From Clavibacter sp. VKM Ac-2872 (lineage in GTDB: Bacteria; Actinomycetota; Actinomycetes; Actinomycetales; Microbacteriaceae): a DNA stretch of 64,000 nt. Shown here one piece after another: positions 54,141-63,155 of this stretch. The stretch lies in contig NZ_JADKRR010000005.1 of assembly GCF_015351105.1 (NCBI RefSeq), forward strand, positions 15,243-79,242, written 5' to 3'. The position numbers were made by a program, and so were the translations under genes. Positions within the stretch are counted from its first letter, which is position 1, and every line of letters starts with the position of its first letter. Under the pieces are notes generated by a model. That model saw only the letters and a list, made by a program, of their open reading frames with translations. It was not told the DNA's origin and ran no database searches.

Positions 54141-55349
54141 ATGATCCCCGCCTCCGGTGCGGACGCGCGGATGCGGTGGATGCTCCGGAGCGTGACGCTG
54201 ATCAGCGGTGCCGGCCAGGTCATCGAATTCGTCCTGCCCCTGTACGCGGCTGATGGGCTCGGTCTCTCCGCCGCCTGGACCGGGTTGCTACTCGGCGCTG
54301 CGCTGATCGCCGCCTTCCTCGTCCGGCCGTTGGCCGGTGTCGCGGTCGACCGCGTCGACCGGCACACGATCGCAGCCGCGTCCGCTGTCATCTTGGCTGC
54401 CGCCTATGTGCTGCTCGCCACCGCTGACTCATTCGTCGTCGCCCTGGTCTCCGCTGTCATCGGACGCGCGGCCAGCACCTTCCTCTGGATCGCGTTCCGG
54501 GCGATGGCAGCGGGGCGGAGCTCCACCGAGCCGCGAGCGTCGTCGCGCATGCTCCGGGCCGAGGACCTCGGTTCATGGCTGGTGCTCGCCCCGGCGGTGG
54601 GGCTCGTGTCCCTGGTCGGTTTCGAGGCGGCCCTCGCCGCCGCCGCGGCTTGCGCGCTCGGCGGGGCGGTCGTGCTCGTGCGAATGCGCACCGTGCAGAG
54701 GGCGCCTCGTGCGGAGTCGTTGCCGATCGGCGAGCTCATGCTCGGAGACAGGAGGACCGCGCTCACGCGGAAGCTGAAGCGCGACCTCCGCCCCGTGCTG
54801 CTCGCAGTCCTCCTGATCGGTGCCGCCGAGGCGGCGATGTCGCTCCTCCTCCTCATGCACCTCCAGCGTCATCTCGGGCTCAGCCCGCTCGCCCTCGCCG
54901 TGACCGTCCTTCCCAGCCTCCTCGCGCTGACCGTCGCGCCCCAGAACGTGCGGACGCTCACGATCCGGTACGGGCGGCGACGCATGATCTGGTGCGCCTT
55001 GGCGGCGCACGTCGTGTGCGCCGTCGGCCTCGCGGTCAGTCGCGAGCCGACGATGATCGCCGCACTCTGGGCTCTCTCAGCAGTCGGGCTGTCCGCCCTC
55101 CTGCCGATCGAGCAGACCATCGTCGCCGCGGTGGCGGGCACCCGCAGGGTCGGCCGAGCCTTCGGCCTGTATGAGACTGTCGCGCTCCTCGGTGCAGGGG
55201 CGGGTGCCCTGTTCGCCGGCGTCCTCTTCGACAACTGGCCATGGCCAGCGATGTGCTTCGCCTGCGCTGGTGCCATGGTCGGCGGCGGACTCGTGCTGGT
55301 GTCCTGCGTGCCCGTGACGCGCATGGTGCCGACCCGAGTCGAGGCCTGA
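54141..55349 (+). CDS. MFS transporter
   Basis: 402 residues with about twelve hydrophobic helices. The loop 2-3 motif is recognisable (FLVRPLAGVAVDRVDRH, MFS motif A form). Central cytoplasmic loop after helix 6 (MRTVQRAPRAESLPIGELML). ATG 54141 chosen at the start of the membrane region; 53976 gives a non-membrane extension. Possible drug or metabolite efflux. A fragment of a related gene sits at 3131-3308. Confidence 0.85.
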   Translation: MIPASGADARMRWMLRSVTLISGAGQVIEFVLPLYAADGLGLSAAWTGLLLGAALIAAFLVRPLAGVAVDRVDRHTIAAASAVILAAAYVLLATADSFVVALVSAVIGRAASTFLWIAFRAMAAGRSSTEPRASSRMLRAEDLGSWLVLAPAVGLVSLVGFEAALAAAAACALGGAVVLVRMRTVQRAPRAESLPIGELMLGDRRTALTRKLKRDLRPVLLAVLLIGAAEAAMSLLLLMHLQRHLGLSPLALAVTVLPSLLALTVAPQNVRTLTIRYGRRRMIWCALAAHVVCAVGLAVSREPTMIAALWALSAVGLSALLPIEQTIVAAVAGTRRVGRAFGLYETVALLGAGAGALFAGVLFDNWPWPAMCFACAGAMVGGGLVLVSCVPVTRMVPTRVEA

Positions 55350-55718
55350 TCGCCACGTCCCGCCTCGAGCGGCTCGTGCTGTGCGATGGCGTACCGCCCG
55401 CTGGGAGTGGGCGCGACCGTGGATGGTCTTCTGCCAGGCCGCCACGACGCACGCTGCGTCCTCAGCGCGGTGGCGTGCGCGGAGCGCCCAGAGGAGGGAG
55501 CCTGGGATGGCGACGGCGATGATGACGATCGCGGCGGCCGTCGACTCCCTCGAGTCGGTGATCGTCCGGACCGCTGCGAGGGCGCACGCCGGACCGAGAA
55601 GTGCCGAGACCATGGCGACGACGAGTCGCCCGTGGAAGCTCCGCCAGCGGCGCTGCGCCTCCCGGCACAGGTCGGCGAGCTCGGCGAGCTCGTCGGCGGA
55701 GGGGCGTTCTGCGTTCAT
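55077..55718 (-). CDS. Membrane protein with two helices
   Basis: ATG 55718 follows AAAGGCGACG. Residues 1-110 are protein-like: SADELAELADLCREAQRRWR, then helices LVVAMVSALLGPACALAAV and AIVIIAVAIPGSLLWAL. Beyond about 55360 the frame runs His/Gly-rich over the opposite-strand MFS gene, so the real C-terminus may lie near 55360, with a lost stop or shift. Function unknown. Confidence 0.45.
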   Translation of the reverse strand: MNAERPSADELAELADLCREAQRRWRSFHGRLVVAMVSALLGPACALAAVRTITDSRESTAAAIVIIAVAIPGSLLWALRARHRAEDAACVVAAWQKTIHGRAHSQRAVRHRTARAARGGTWRSGLDSGRHHARHGHAGHQHESAADHGTSAGEAHRWPWPVVEEDAGEQGTRPCTEERDSLIQAEGSADPAGARHRGDDGLLDRQEGGQPDC

Positions 55719-55756
55719 CCGCGTCGCCTTTCGAGGCTGTTCCAGGTTGACAGGGT

Positions 55757-56108
55757 TCATGTGAGGTGGCCGACTCGGTGCGGCTCGCCGGCGAAGAACG
55801 GGGCGAAGCGCTGCGCATCCGCTCGTGTGGTGGCCAGCGGCCCTGAGCATTCCCGCTGGCGAACCCATATGAGGCCCGAATGCGCGGGGGAGACGTCTTC
55901 GGGAATCGACGTCGCGGCGAATGCGAGCAGGCTGCAGAGATGTGCGCGGCAGTCGACCGCGGCGATCACGGGCACCGAAGCGTTCTGCCGCGATCGACAC
56001 GGGGACGATCCGCGGATATCGCACCGGGGTTGTGGTGAGGGTCGGGATGATCGTCTCCAAGTGCTGCGTCTCCATAGGGGTGAGAAGCGGGGTTAGATCG
56101 CGGATCAC
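55757..56108 (-). pseudogene. Small protein split by a shift
   Basis: GTG 56108 follows CCGGAAGAAAGAG. The first frame reads IRDLTPLLTPMETQHLETII and RYPRIVPVSIAAE. Near 55985 the frame changes; the second frame reads ASVPVIAAVDCRAHLCSLL, then AFAATSIPEDVSPAHSGLIW to 55757. The joined protein has about 117 residues and directly precedes the two-helix membrane gene. Confidence 0.5.
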
Positions 56109-57251
56109 CTCTTTCTTCCGGGTCGGGTACCCGGCTCGACAGTATGCATCAGCAGATGCTCGGGCGCATGTGAATGGGTGCCGGATGTCCTTTCGTGGAC
56201 AGGTGGTGGCGCCGTGCGAAGATCACGAGCGGGCGATTCCCAGCTCCGGGCGTCGACCTGTGGTTCGACTCGGTACGAGAGAAGCGCTATTCGCTTCTAC
56301 CGTTGGTGCGGGTCCGGAATTCGGTTCAGGCTACTGGGCACACGGCCAAATCTTCTCATGTGTTGTTCCACGGGGCGGCGGTCATCCGAACCGGCGCGTT
56401 CCATGGCGCCGACATCGGCTCGGGCTGATGTCGCCAAGATCTCAGGAGTGCGGCACGAACGCCGCTCGGATTTCCGCCGACTTCCCGGGCTGCAACGTGG
56501 TGTGTGCTGGGTGCGCCGGTGGCGGACACATCCGTGCACTCATCCCGTCAGGGGCGTGCGCATCCGCATTGCGGCGGTGGAGCGGCGACGTGAACACGAG
56601 CGAAGCACGGATACTGGCCTTGCATGCGAGCCTGGGACTACCCGGCGATTCGCCGAACGCAAGATCGCGGGAGAGCCTTCGTAGAGTACGCCTGCATCGT
56701 TGTCCCCGGCCGACGACCGCGACCGCCCTCATGCGTCGTACCTGCCTTCAGGGAGACAGTGTTCTTTCCTTCAGTAGGCAGGTGGCTCTGGAGCTCCTCG
56801 AGGTGATCGATAGTGCTCGTGCAGTCGATGCCCGAGATGTCGTCGCCGACACGGTGTCGCCGGTGGGCATCCACGCACCCCTCCCGCTTTTAGCCCCGTC
56901 GCGCCAGCATGACGTGACGGGCATGAGCGCTGGATGCCCCGCTCCCGCGGCTTCAGTCCCTGGGCTGGTGCTCGGAGGTCTGAGGCGGCTCGATGCTTCC
57001 GTGATCGGAAGATGCGGCGGGAGTCTGCCTCCCGACCCCTTGAGGTCCGAAGATCTCGTGGCGAAGTCCCCTGAGCGCATGGTGCCGGTACAGGTCGGGG
57101 GTGAGAAGAGGGAGGACAAGGGTGAGGAAACGGGCGGTATCCGCGCCACAAGTTGGCGGATCCGCGCAACCGCCTATCTACTGGTGCACGCTCCCAGGAC
57201 TACCGACATCCATGACGCTGGTGAGCCCGGACACACAGTAAGGACCCAACC
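56109..57251. other. Gene-poor region before the surface protein
   Basis: A plus-strand open frame of 467 codons spans much of it, but its composition is not protein-like and it lacks a ribosome site. Composition is somewhat more AT than the flanks. I see no supported gene; the surface-protein promoter should lie near its end. Confidence 0.4.
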
Positions 57252-60200
57252 GTGCACCAACTTGTCTCTCGCCGCCGTGATGGCGCGCCTCCACGGAGTG
57301 TGGGTGCTGTCGCGGCGACACTGAGCCTCACGCTTTTCGTCGCGTCGCTCAGCGTGGTCGCCCTCACCCCCTCGTCGGCCACCGCGGCCCCCGGTAACCC
57401 GGGAACGCCCAGCGCTCCCAAGACCCTGTACACCGAGAACTTCGAGAACCAGTCCACGACCAACCCCGTGCCGCTCGGCTCTTACACCGGCGCCGACGGC
57501 ACGACCTATGGTGCGGATGGCCTCTACACGGACCAGGGCGAGTGCAACGGACTCATCTTGAGCGTCAATTCGACATATGTGGGAAACCAGTGCGCCAACG
57601 GATCTAACGCGGCCAACAACAAGATCACGTTGAAGAGCATGGTGAGCGCGCTCGGCGCGCTCAATGGCACCGGTGCGGCCAACAACGCCGTTTCAGCGAT
57701 GACGGCGCAGCAGGATGTGCCGCCGAACACCGTGGAGTTCCGGACCACGAAGGACATCTCCCTTCCGACCGCGAACGGACGCTTCATCACCTTCGGTGTC
57801 AACGTGGCGGCCGCATGTGCTGACGGAGGCGCGAACTTCAAGCAGCCCAGGATGGCATTCAACTACGTCGCGAGCGACGGAACGGAGACGTCTACGACGA
57901 ACTCTCCTGTCAATCCTTGCGATGGCGGAGGAGGCGGCATCCAGGCGAAGTCACTTGTCTCGGACAAGGGCATCCTCTTCAGCGGCAACAAGGTCGGCAT
58001 CAACATGCGCAACGTCGATGGCGGCGGCAACCGCGGCAACGACCACGCGTTCGACGACATCAAGATCCTCGACGTCACCCCGCAGCTGGACAAGTCGTTC
58101 ACCCCTGCGCTGCAGCGGACCGGCGACGCGTCGACGCTGACCTTCACCGTCACGAACACCAGCGAGCTCGGTTCCAAGGATGGTTGGTCCTTCAAGGACA
58201 AGCTCCCGGCGAACCTGACGCTGGCGAACTCCACCGTGGGCGGCACCTGCAACGCGACCACGACCGCGACGGCCGGCGGTGACACCATCGACGTCACGAA
58301 CGGCAAGCTGGCGAAGGGGGACAGGTCGTGCACGATCACCGTCCAGGTCACGTCGACGACGGCGGGCACGTACTCCAACTGCCCCACCACGAACGTCACG
58401 ACGACCGGCCTCGACCTCCCCGCATGTGCAAACGTCGAGTTCCGCGACCCCAGCTACACGACCGCGAAGACCGTCGACAAGACGACCGCGATCCCCGGCG
58501 ACAACGTCACCTACACCGTCACGGTCAAGAACACCGGTGGGGTCCCCTACACGGCCGAGAGACCAGCGACCTTCACCGACGACCTCTCGAAGGTCACCGA
58601 TGACGCCACCTACAACAACGACGCCACGCAAGGGGCGACCGTCTCCGGCAACACCCTGTCGTGGTCGGGAGCCCTCGGGGCGAACGAGACCAAGACGATC
58701 ACCTACTCGGTCAAGGTCAACAACCCCGACACCGGGGACCACCACCTCGACAACGTGGTGACCCCCACCGGGCCCGGTGGCACGTGCGAGACTCCCGGCG
58801 GCTGCGCCACGCGCTCGGACGTCAAGGAGTTCTCGACGACCAAGACCGTGGACGCCACGGCGGTCAACCCCGGCGAGAAGGTCACCTACACGATCACGGT
58901 CCAGAACACCGGTCAGGTGGCGTACACCGCCCAGGACCCCGCGAAGCTGACCGACGATCTCTCCAACGTCACCGACGATGCCACCTACAACGGCGACGCC
59001 TCGAACGGTGCGACGGTCAACGGCAACACGCTGTCGTGGTCGGGCTCCTTGGCCGTCGGAGAGACGAAGACGATCACGTACTCGTTCACGGTCAACAACC
59101 CGGACACCGGAGACAAGCGGCTGAAAAACCAGGTGGTGCCGGATGGCTCCAACGGCGGCCAGTGCATCGTCTGCTCCACCCAGGTGCCGACGCGATCTGG
59201 GACGATCACCAAGTCGGCGGACAAGACCACTGCCAACCCCGGTGACACCATCACCTACACGATCACGCTTACGAACGACGGCCAGGCCGACTACACGGCC
59301 GCCAACCCCGCGGGCTTCTCGGACGATCTCTCGCAGGTCGTCGATGACGCCAAGTACAACGGCGATGTCAGTGGCGGCGCGACCCAGAACGGGAACACCA
59401 TCTCGTGGCAGGGGCCGCTCGCGGTCGGCGAGGTGAAGTCGTTCACCTACACGGTGACTGTGAACAACCCGGACACGGGTGACCACCAGCTGAAGAACCA
59501 GGCGGTGCCCTCGGTACCCACCTGGCCCACGCCTCCTCCTGTCGTGGTGCCGGTGAAGGAGTACAAGGTCGACAAGTCGGCGGACATGAAGAACGTCCGG
59601 CCGGGTGAGACCGTCACGTACACGATCACCGTGACCAACACGGGTGCGGTCGACTACACGGCCGCGGACCCCGCGGGCTTCTCGGATGACCTGTCGCAGG
59701 TCGTCGATGACGCCAAGTACAACGGGGACGTCACCGGTGGCGCGACCCAGAACGGGAACACGCTCTCCTGGCAGGGACCGCTCGCGGTCGGTGCCGCCAC
59801 GACGTTCACGTACTCGGTGACGGTGAACAACCCGGACACGGGTGACCACCAGCTGAAGAACCAGGCGATTCCGCAGGATCCCAACATCCCGCCGCCGCCG
59901 GAGGTCGTGGTGCCGGTGAAGGAGTACAAGGTCGAGAAGTCCGCTGACAAGACTTCCGTCAAGGCCGGTGACACCGTGACCTACACGATCACGCTGACCA
60001 ACACGGGCCAGTCCGACTACACCGACACCGACCCCGCGGGCTTCTCGGATGACCTGTCAAAGGTCCTCGATGACGCCAAGTACAACGGTGACGTCACCGG
60101 TGGGGCCACGCAGGATGGGAACACGTTGTCTTGGAAGGGACCGCTCGCGGCTAGCGCCGTGAAGACGTTCACGTACTCGGTGACGGTCAACAACCCGGAC

Positions 60201-61190
60201 ACGGGCGACCACCAGCTGAGGAACCAGGCCGTGCCCCAGGACCCGACCATCACGCCCCCTCCGGAGGTCGTCGTGCCGGTCAAGGAGTACAAGGTCGAGA
60301 AGACGTCCGACAAGCCGGATGCCGCGCTGCGGTCCGGTGAGACGGTCACGTACAAGATCACCGTGACCAACACGGGTGGCGTCGACTACACGGCTGCGGA
60401 CCCGGCAGGGTTCTCGGACGACCTCGCCATGGTCACGGACGATGCGACGTACAACAACGACGTGACCGGTGGTGCGACCGTCAACGGGAACACCGCTTCC
60501 TGGTCCGGTGCTCTCGCTGCGGGCGCCGTGAAGGAGTTCACCTACTCCTTCACCGTCAACACCCCGGACACGGGCGACCACCACCTGAAGAACCAGGCCG
60601 TGCCGAACGACCCCGACTTCCCGCCGCCGCCGCCCGTGGAGCACTTCGTGCCCACGTACTCGGTCTCGAAGTCCGTGGACAAGTCCAGCGCCAAGCCGGG
60701 TGACATCGTCCGTTACACGATCACCATCACGAACACCGGGCAGGCCGCGTACACGCAGGAGAAGCCGGCATCGTTCACGGACGACCTCTCGCAGGTCGTG
60801 GACGACGCCACGTACAACCGCGACGCCAGCAACGGCGCGACGGTCTCCGGGCGCGTCCTCTCGTGGAAGGGGCCGCTGGCGGTGGGGGAGACGAAGACGG
60901 TGACGTACTCGTTCACGGTCAACACCCCGGACACCGGTGATCAGAAGCTCGCGAACACGGTCATCCCGACCGATCCGTCCGGCTCCTGCATCACGCCGGG
61001 AGGCTGCGCGACGACCACGAACGTCGTGCCGGACCCGCCCCACTTCCCGAGGGTCGCGACCGGCGGCATGGCGGTCGGCTCCGATCTGCTGTGGCCGATG
61101 GTCGGTCTTGCGGGTGGTTCCTTGATGGCGATGCTGGCACTGCTGGTGCTCGTGATGGCAGGCCGTCGTCGTGATGGCGACAGTGCCTGA
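57252..61190 (+). CDS. Large repeat-containing surface protein (DUF11-type modules)
   Basis: 1312 residues. Signal peptide (VAATLSLTLFVASLSVVAL, cleavage near ATAA). An N-terminal ~250-residue beta domain (LYTENFENQS, GVNVAAACADGGANF) is followed by a spacer module (residues ~275-395) and seven repeats of about 120 residues. Each repeat opens K-x-x-D...PG-x-x-V-x-Y-T-I-T-x-x-N-T-G and ends NNPDTGDHxLKNQ. At the C-terminus, PRVATGG precedes a membrane helix (LLWPMVGLAGGSLMAML) and a basic tail GRRRDGD, a sorting-signal layout without canonical LPxTG. The sortase gene overlaps its end, implying anchoring by it. Likely adhesin or stalk. Confidence 0.88.
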   Translation: MHQLVSRRRDGAPPRSVGAVAATLSLTLFVASLSVVALTPSSATAAPGNPGTPSAPKTLYTENFENQSTTNPVPLGSYTGADGTTYGADGLYTDQGECNGLILSVNSTYVGNQCANGSNAANNKITLKSMVSALGALNGTGAANNAVSAMTAQQDVPPNTVEFRTTKDISLPTANGRFITFGVNVAAACADGGANFKQPRMAFNYVASDGTETSTTNSPVNPCDGGGGGIQAKSLVSDKGILFSGNKVGINMRNVDGGGNRGNDHAFDDIKILDVTPQLDKSFTPALQRTGDASTLTFTVTNTSELGSKDGWSFKDKLPANLTLANSTVGGTCNATTTATAGGDTIDVTNGKLAKGDRSCTITVQVTSTTAGTYSNCPTTNVTTTGLDLPACANVEFRDPSYTTAKTVDKTTAIPGDNVTYTVTVKNTGGVPYTAERPATFTDDLSKVTDDATYNNDATQGATVSGNTLSWSGALGANETKTITYSVKVNNPDTGDHHLDNVVTPTGPGGTCETPGGCATRSDVKEFSTTKTVDATAVNPGEKVTYTITVQNTGQVAYTAQDPAKLTDDLSNVTDDATYNGDASNGATVNGNTLSWSGSLAVGETKTITYSFTVNNPDTGDKRLKNQVVPDGSNGGQCIVCSTQVPTRSGTITKSADKTTANPGDTITYTITLTNDGQADYTAANPAGFSDDLSQVVDDAKYNGDVSGGATQNGNTISWQGPLAVGEVKSFTYTVTVNNPDTGDHQLKNQAVPSVPTWPTPPPVVVPVKEYKVDKSADMKNVRPGETVTYTITVTNTGAVDYTAADPAGFSDDLSQVVDDAKYNGDVTGGATQNGNTLSWQGPLAVGAATTFTYSVTVNNPDTGDHQLKNQAIPQDPNIPPPPEVVVPVKEYKVEKSADKTSVKAGDTVTYTITLTNTGQSDYTDTDPAGFSDDLSKVLDDAKYNGDVTGGATQDGNTLSWKGPLAASAVKTFTYSVTVNNPDTGDHQLRNQAVPQDPTITPPPEVVVPVKEYKVEKTSDKPDAALRSGETVTYKITVTNTGGVDYTAADPAGFSDDLAMVTDDATYNNDVTGGATVNGNTASWSGALAAGAVKEFTYSFTVNTPDTGDHHLKNQAVPNDPDFPPPPPVEHFVPTYSVSKSVDKSSAKPGDIVRYTITITNTGQAAYTQEKPASFTDDLSQVVDDATYNRDASNGATVSGRVLSWKGPLAVGETKTVTYSFTVNTPDTGDQKLANTVIPTDPSGSCITPGGCATTTNVVPDPPHFPRVATGGMAVGSDLLWPMVGLAGGSLMAMLALLVLVMAGRRRDGDSA
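58440..61020 (+). repeat. Seven in-frame DUF11-type repeats
   Basis: Units of about 360-372 bases. Units 3, 4 and 5 are close to identical at DNA level (the stretch encoding FSDDLSQVVDDAKYNGDV recurs), showing recent duplication or gene conversion. Copy number may vary between strains. Confidence 0.85.
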
Positions 61191-61824
61191 TCGACCCACC
61201 CCCACGCGGCGCCGACGATGGATCCTCATCGTCGGCGCCGTCGGCGTCGCCCTGACCGTCGGCTCTGGCATCGGCATCGCCAGGTACTTGGCCAGCCCCG
61301 TGGACATGGCCGGAAACCACGTCGCCTATGAGGAGTTCTCCGCTCCGTCGGCGGAGGAATCCGATGCCGTCGAGCAGAACGGCACGGATCGGTTCGCCGT
61401 CGACTCGGTGGGCTTGGATGTCCCGCTGGGTGCGCTCAAGACCGTGCGGGGCGTGATCGAGCCCCCCGGCTTCACCTCCGCGTACTGGGTGCGCGATCAG
61501 GGTGTGGCTCCGGGAGATGGAGCTCAGGGCACGGTCTTCGTGGTCATGCACTCGCTCCGCGATGGAGGGCAGGGTCCGGGCAACTACCTCATCGACGTGG
61601 CGAACGGGACGTCCAAGATCGGACTCGGAGCGAAGATCCGAGTCGATGACGTCACGTACTCCGTCACGGGGACGCAGGCGATCGACAAGCCTGCAGTCGC
61701 GGATGCGTCCGCGATCTGGGCGAACGTCCCGGGCCGGCTGGTCATCATCACCTGCCTCCAGAAGCCCGGCGGGGGTGCCTCCACGCAGAACGTCGTGATC
61801 GAGGCCCAGCAAGACGGACGCTGA
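61174..61824 (+). CDS. Class E/F-like sortase dedicated to the surface protein
   Basis: 216 residues from ATG 61174 (GTG 61171 possible), starting inside the end of the surface-protein gene. N-terminal membrane anchor (RRWILIVGAVGVALTVGSGI). Catalytic His126 in VFVVMHSLRDGG and Cys194 in LVIITCLQKPGG. The Arg normally found 8-12 residues after Cys is absent (STQNVVIEA at that point), which is unusual. The gene pair implies the noncanonical C-terminal signal of the surface protein is its substrate. Confidence 0.85.
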   Translation: MATVPDRPTPTRRRRWILIVGAVGVALTVGSGIGIARYLASPVDMAGNHVAYEEFSAPSAEESDAVEQNGTDRFAVDSVGLDVPLGALKTVRGVIEPPGFTSAYWVRDQGVAPGDGAQGTVFVVMHSLRDGGQGPGNYLIDVANGTSKIGLGAKIRVDDVTYSVTGTQAIDKPAVADASAIWANVPGRLVIITCLQKPGGGASTQNVVIEAQQDGR

Positions 61825-61898
61825 GATGAGTTCCACGGGAGCGGAGTCGCAGCTGCTCCGGTTCTGGAGGGCCGGGGCTCACTGAGCGATCGGGGGAG

Positions 61899-61941
61899 GC
61901 GGGCCGGGGCCGCACGCGAGAGGCGTGCGACCCCGGCCCGC
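61899..61941. terminator. Bidirectional terminator
   Basis: gcgggccgggg-c-cgcacgc / gcgtgcg-a-ccccggcccgc, 18 paired bases with one internal mismatch and a 5-base loop, between the convergent sortase and DsbA-like genes. Confidence 0.8.
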
Positions 61942-62032
61942 GTGCGTCGAGGGGCCGGGAAGCCATCGATGCGGTGCTCTCGCGTAGACGAGATGCAGCT
62001 ACCGGGGACCCGACGATGTCGAACACGCAGCG

Positions 62033-62842
62033 TCAGGGATTCCCCATGTCGTCAGGGAGAATCGCTCCGGCGGAACGCAAGGCCTCGACGAGGTTCTGGT
62101 GCGAAGCGGTCGCGACAGTGCTTCCCTTCACGCGGAGTGTCGGCACGCTCGTGATCCCGGCCGCCGCTGCTGAGCGTGTGCTCGCGTCGATCCACGCGTC
62201 GAACGCGCCCGCGGCACTGCACGAGACGGTGTCTTCGTCGTCAGCTCCGCTGGCGATGAGCCATGTCGCGGCGTCCTCCTTCGTCCAGGAGGCGGTGCTC
62301 GTCGCGTGGTCCTCGAAGAGCTTCGCGTGCACCAACGGCCATGAAGCGGGCTGGTGCGCCAGCACGCACGCGGCGGCGTTGCCAGCGACCGTGCCGTAGC
62401 CGCTCACGAGTCCAAGGGGGTGGTAGGCGATGCGCACTTGGCCCGTCATCACGATCCGATCGAGCAGGGAACCGAAGGCCGACTCGAAGGTCCTGCACTG
62501 TGAGCACGAGTAGTCCTCGTAGATGTCGAGTGTCACGGGTGCGGTGGGTCGCCCGACGAGAACACCATCGGGAGTCGTCGTCACGGCTGTCTTCTCCGTG
62601 CCGTGCACGAGCACGACCCTCGTGTCCACGACGGGCTGGCGGGACTGCCCTTCGGTGGTCGTACGCGTAGCCACGGCGGTGACGACGATGGCGAGGAGTG
62701 CAAGGCTGACTCCGATCGACATCGTCGCGCGCACGGCTCTGTTCCTGCGGGACAGCAGCGCTCCATCGAGCCGCCTCGAGCCTCGAGCCTCCTCCGTGGC
62801 CCCCGGAGTGCGTTGCCGTGCGCGGGTGATCCTGTTGCTCAT
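62033..62842 (-). CDS. Membrane-anchored DsbA-like thioredoxin-fold protein
   Basis: 269 residues: basic N-terminus, a membrane helix (ATMSIGVSLALLAIVVTAVA), then a DsbA-type domain with DIYEDYSCSQCRTFESAFG (C-x-x-C as CSQC), a helical insertion, and the cis-Pro region GITSVPTLRVKG. It acts outside the membrane in disulfide exchange. It may serve exported cysteine-containing proteins of this region. A second exported thioredoxin-fold protein (25051-25806) uses CPYC. Confidence 0.88.
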   Translation of the reverse strand: MSNRITRARQRTPGATEEARGSRRLDGALLSRRNRAVRATMSIGVSLALLAIVVTAVATRTTTEGQSRQPVVDTRVVLVHGTEKTAVTTTPDGVLVGRPTAPVTLDIYEDYSCSQCRTFESAFGSLLDRIVMTGQVRIAYHPLGLVSGYGTVAGNAAACVLAHQPASWPLVHAKLFEDHATSTASWTKEDAATWLIASGADDEDTVSCSAAGAFDAWIDASTRSAAAAGITSVPTLRVKGSTVATASHQNLVEALRSAGAILPDDMGNP

Positions 62843-63155
62843 GGAATGGAGCTCCGTCTCGTCTCTCGGGAGGGGTGTCGGGGTGATGCGCAGGCCGCGC
62901 TGCGAGTTCTTGCCTCGCTAGGTGATGGACAGCGGGCGGTGCCGCAGGAGGAGCAGGCCGTGGCGACGGGCGGGAGGGCGACGCTCACCTCCCACGTCAC
63001 CCGCATGGCGCATCAACCTCGTCGGCGGGACACCCTGACTCCATACCCGCTCGGCCGCCCGGCGCTCGGAGTCGCGTTACGTTGGCATCGAAAGCGGCCA
63101 CGGCACCTCGCGCTCCGCGCCACGGGCTTGAGGGGCCATTCGGACAGGGGCGGGG

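Noticed and set aside
55921-57324. 467-codon plus-strand open frame
   Set aside because: No ribosome site, no domain, mixed Ser/Arg/Cys composition, and it overlaps the start of the clearly real surface-protein gene.
57951-61307. Minus-strand 632- and 416-codon open frames over the surface protein
   Set aside because: Mirror of the repeated modules; the repeat text (Arg/Val/Asp-rich) shows it is the complement of the DUF11 coding repeats.
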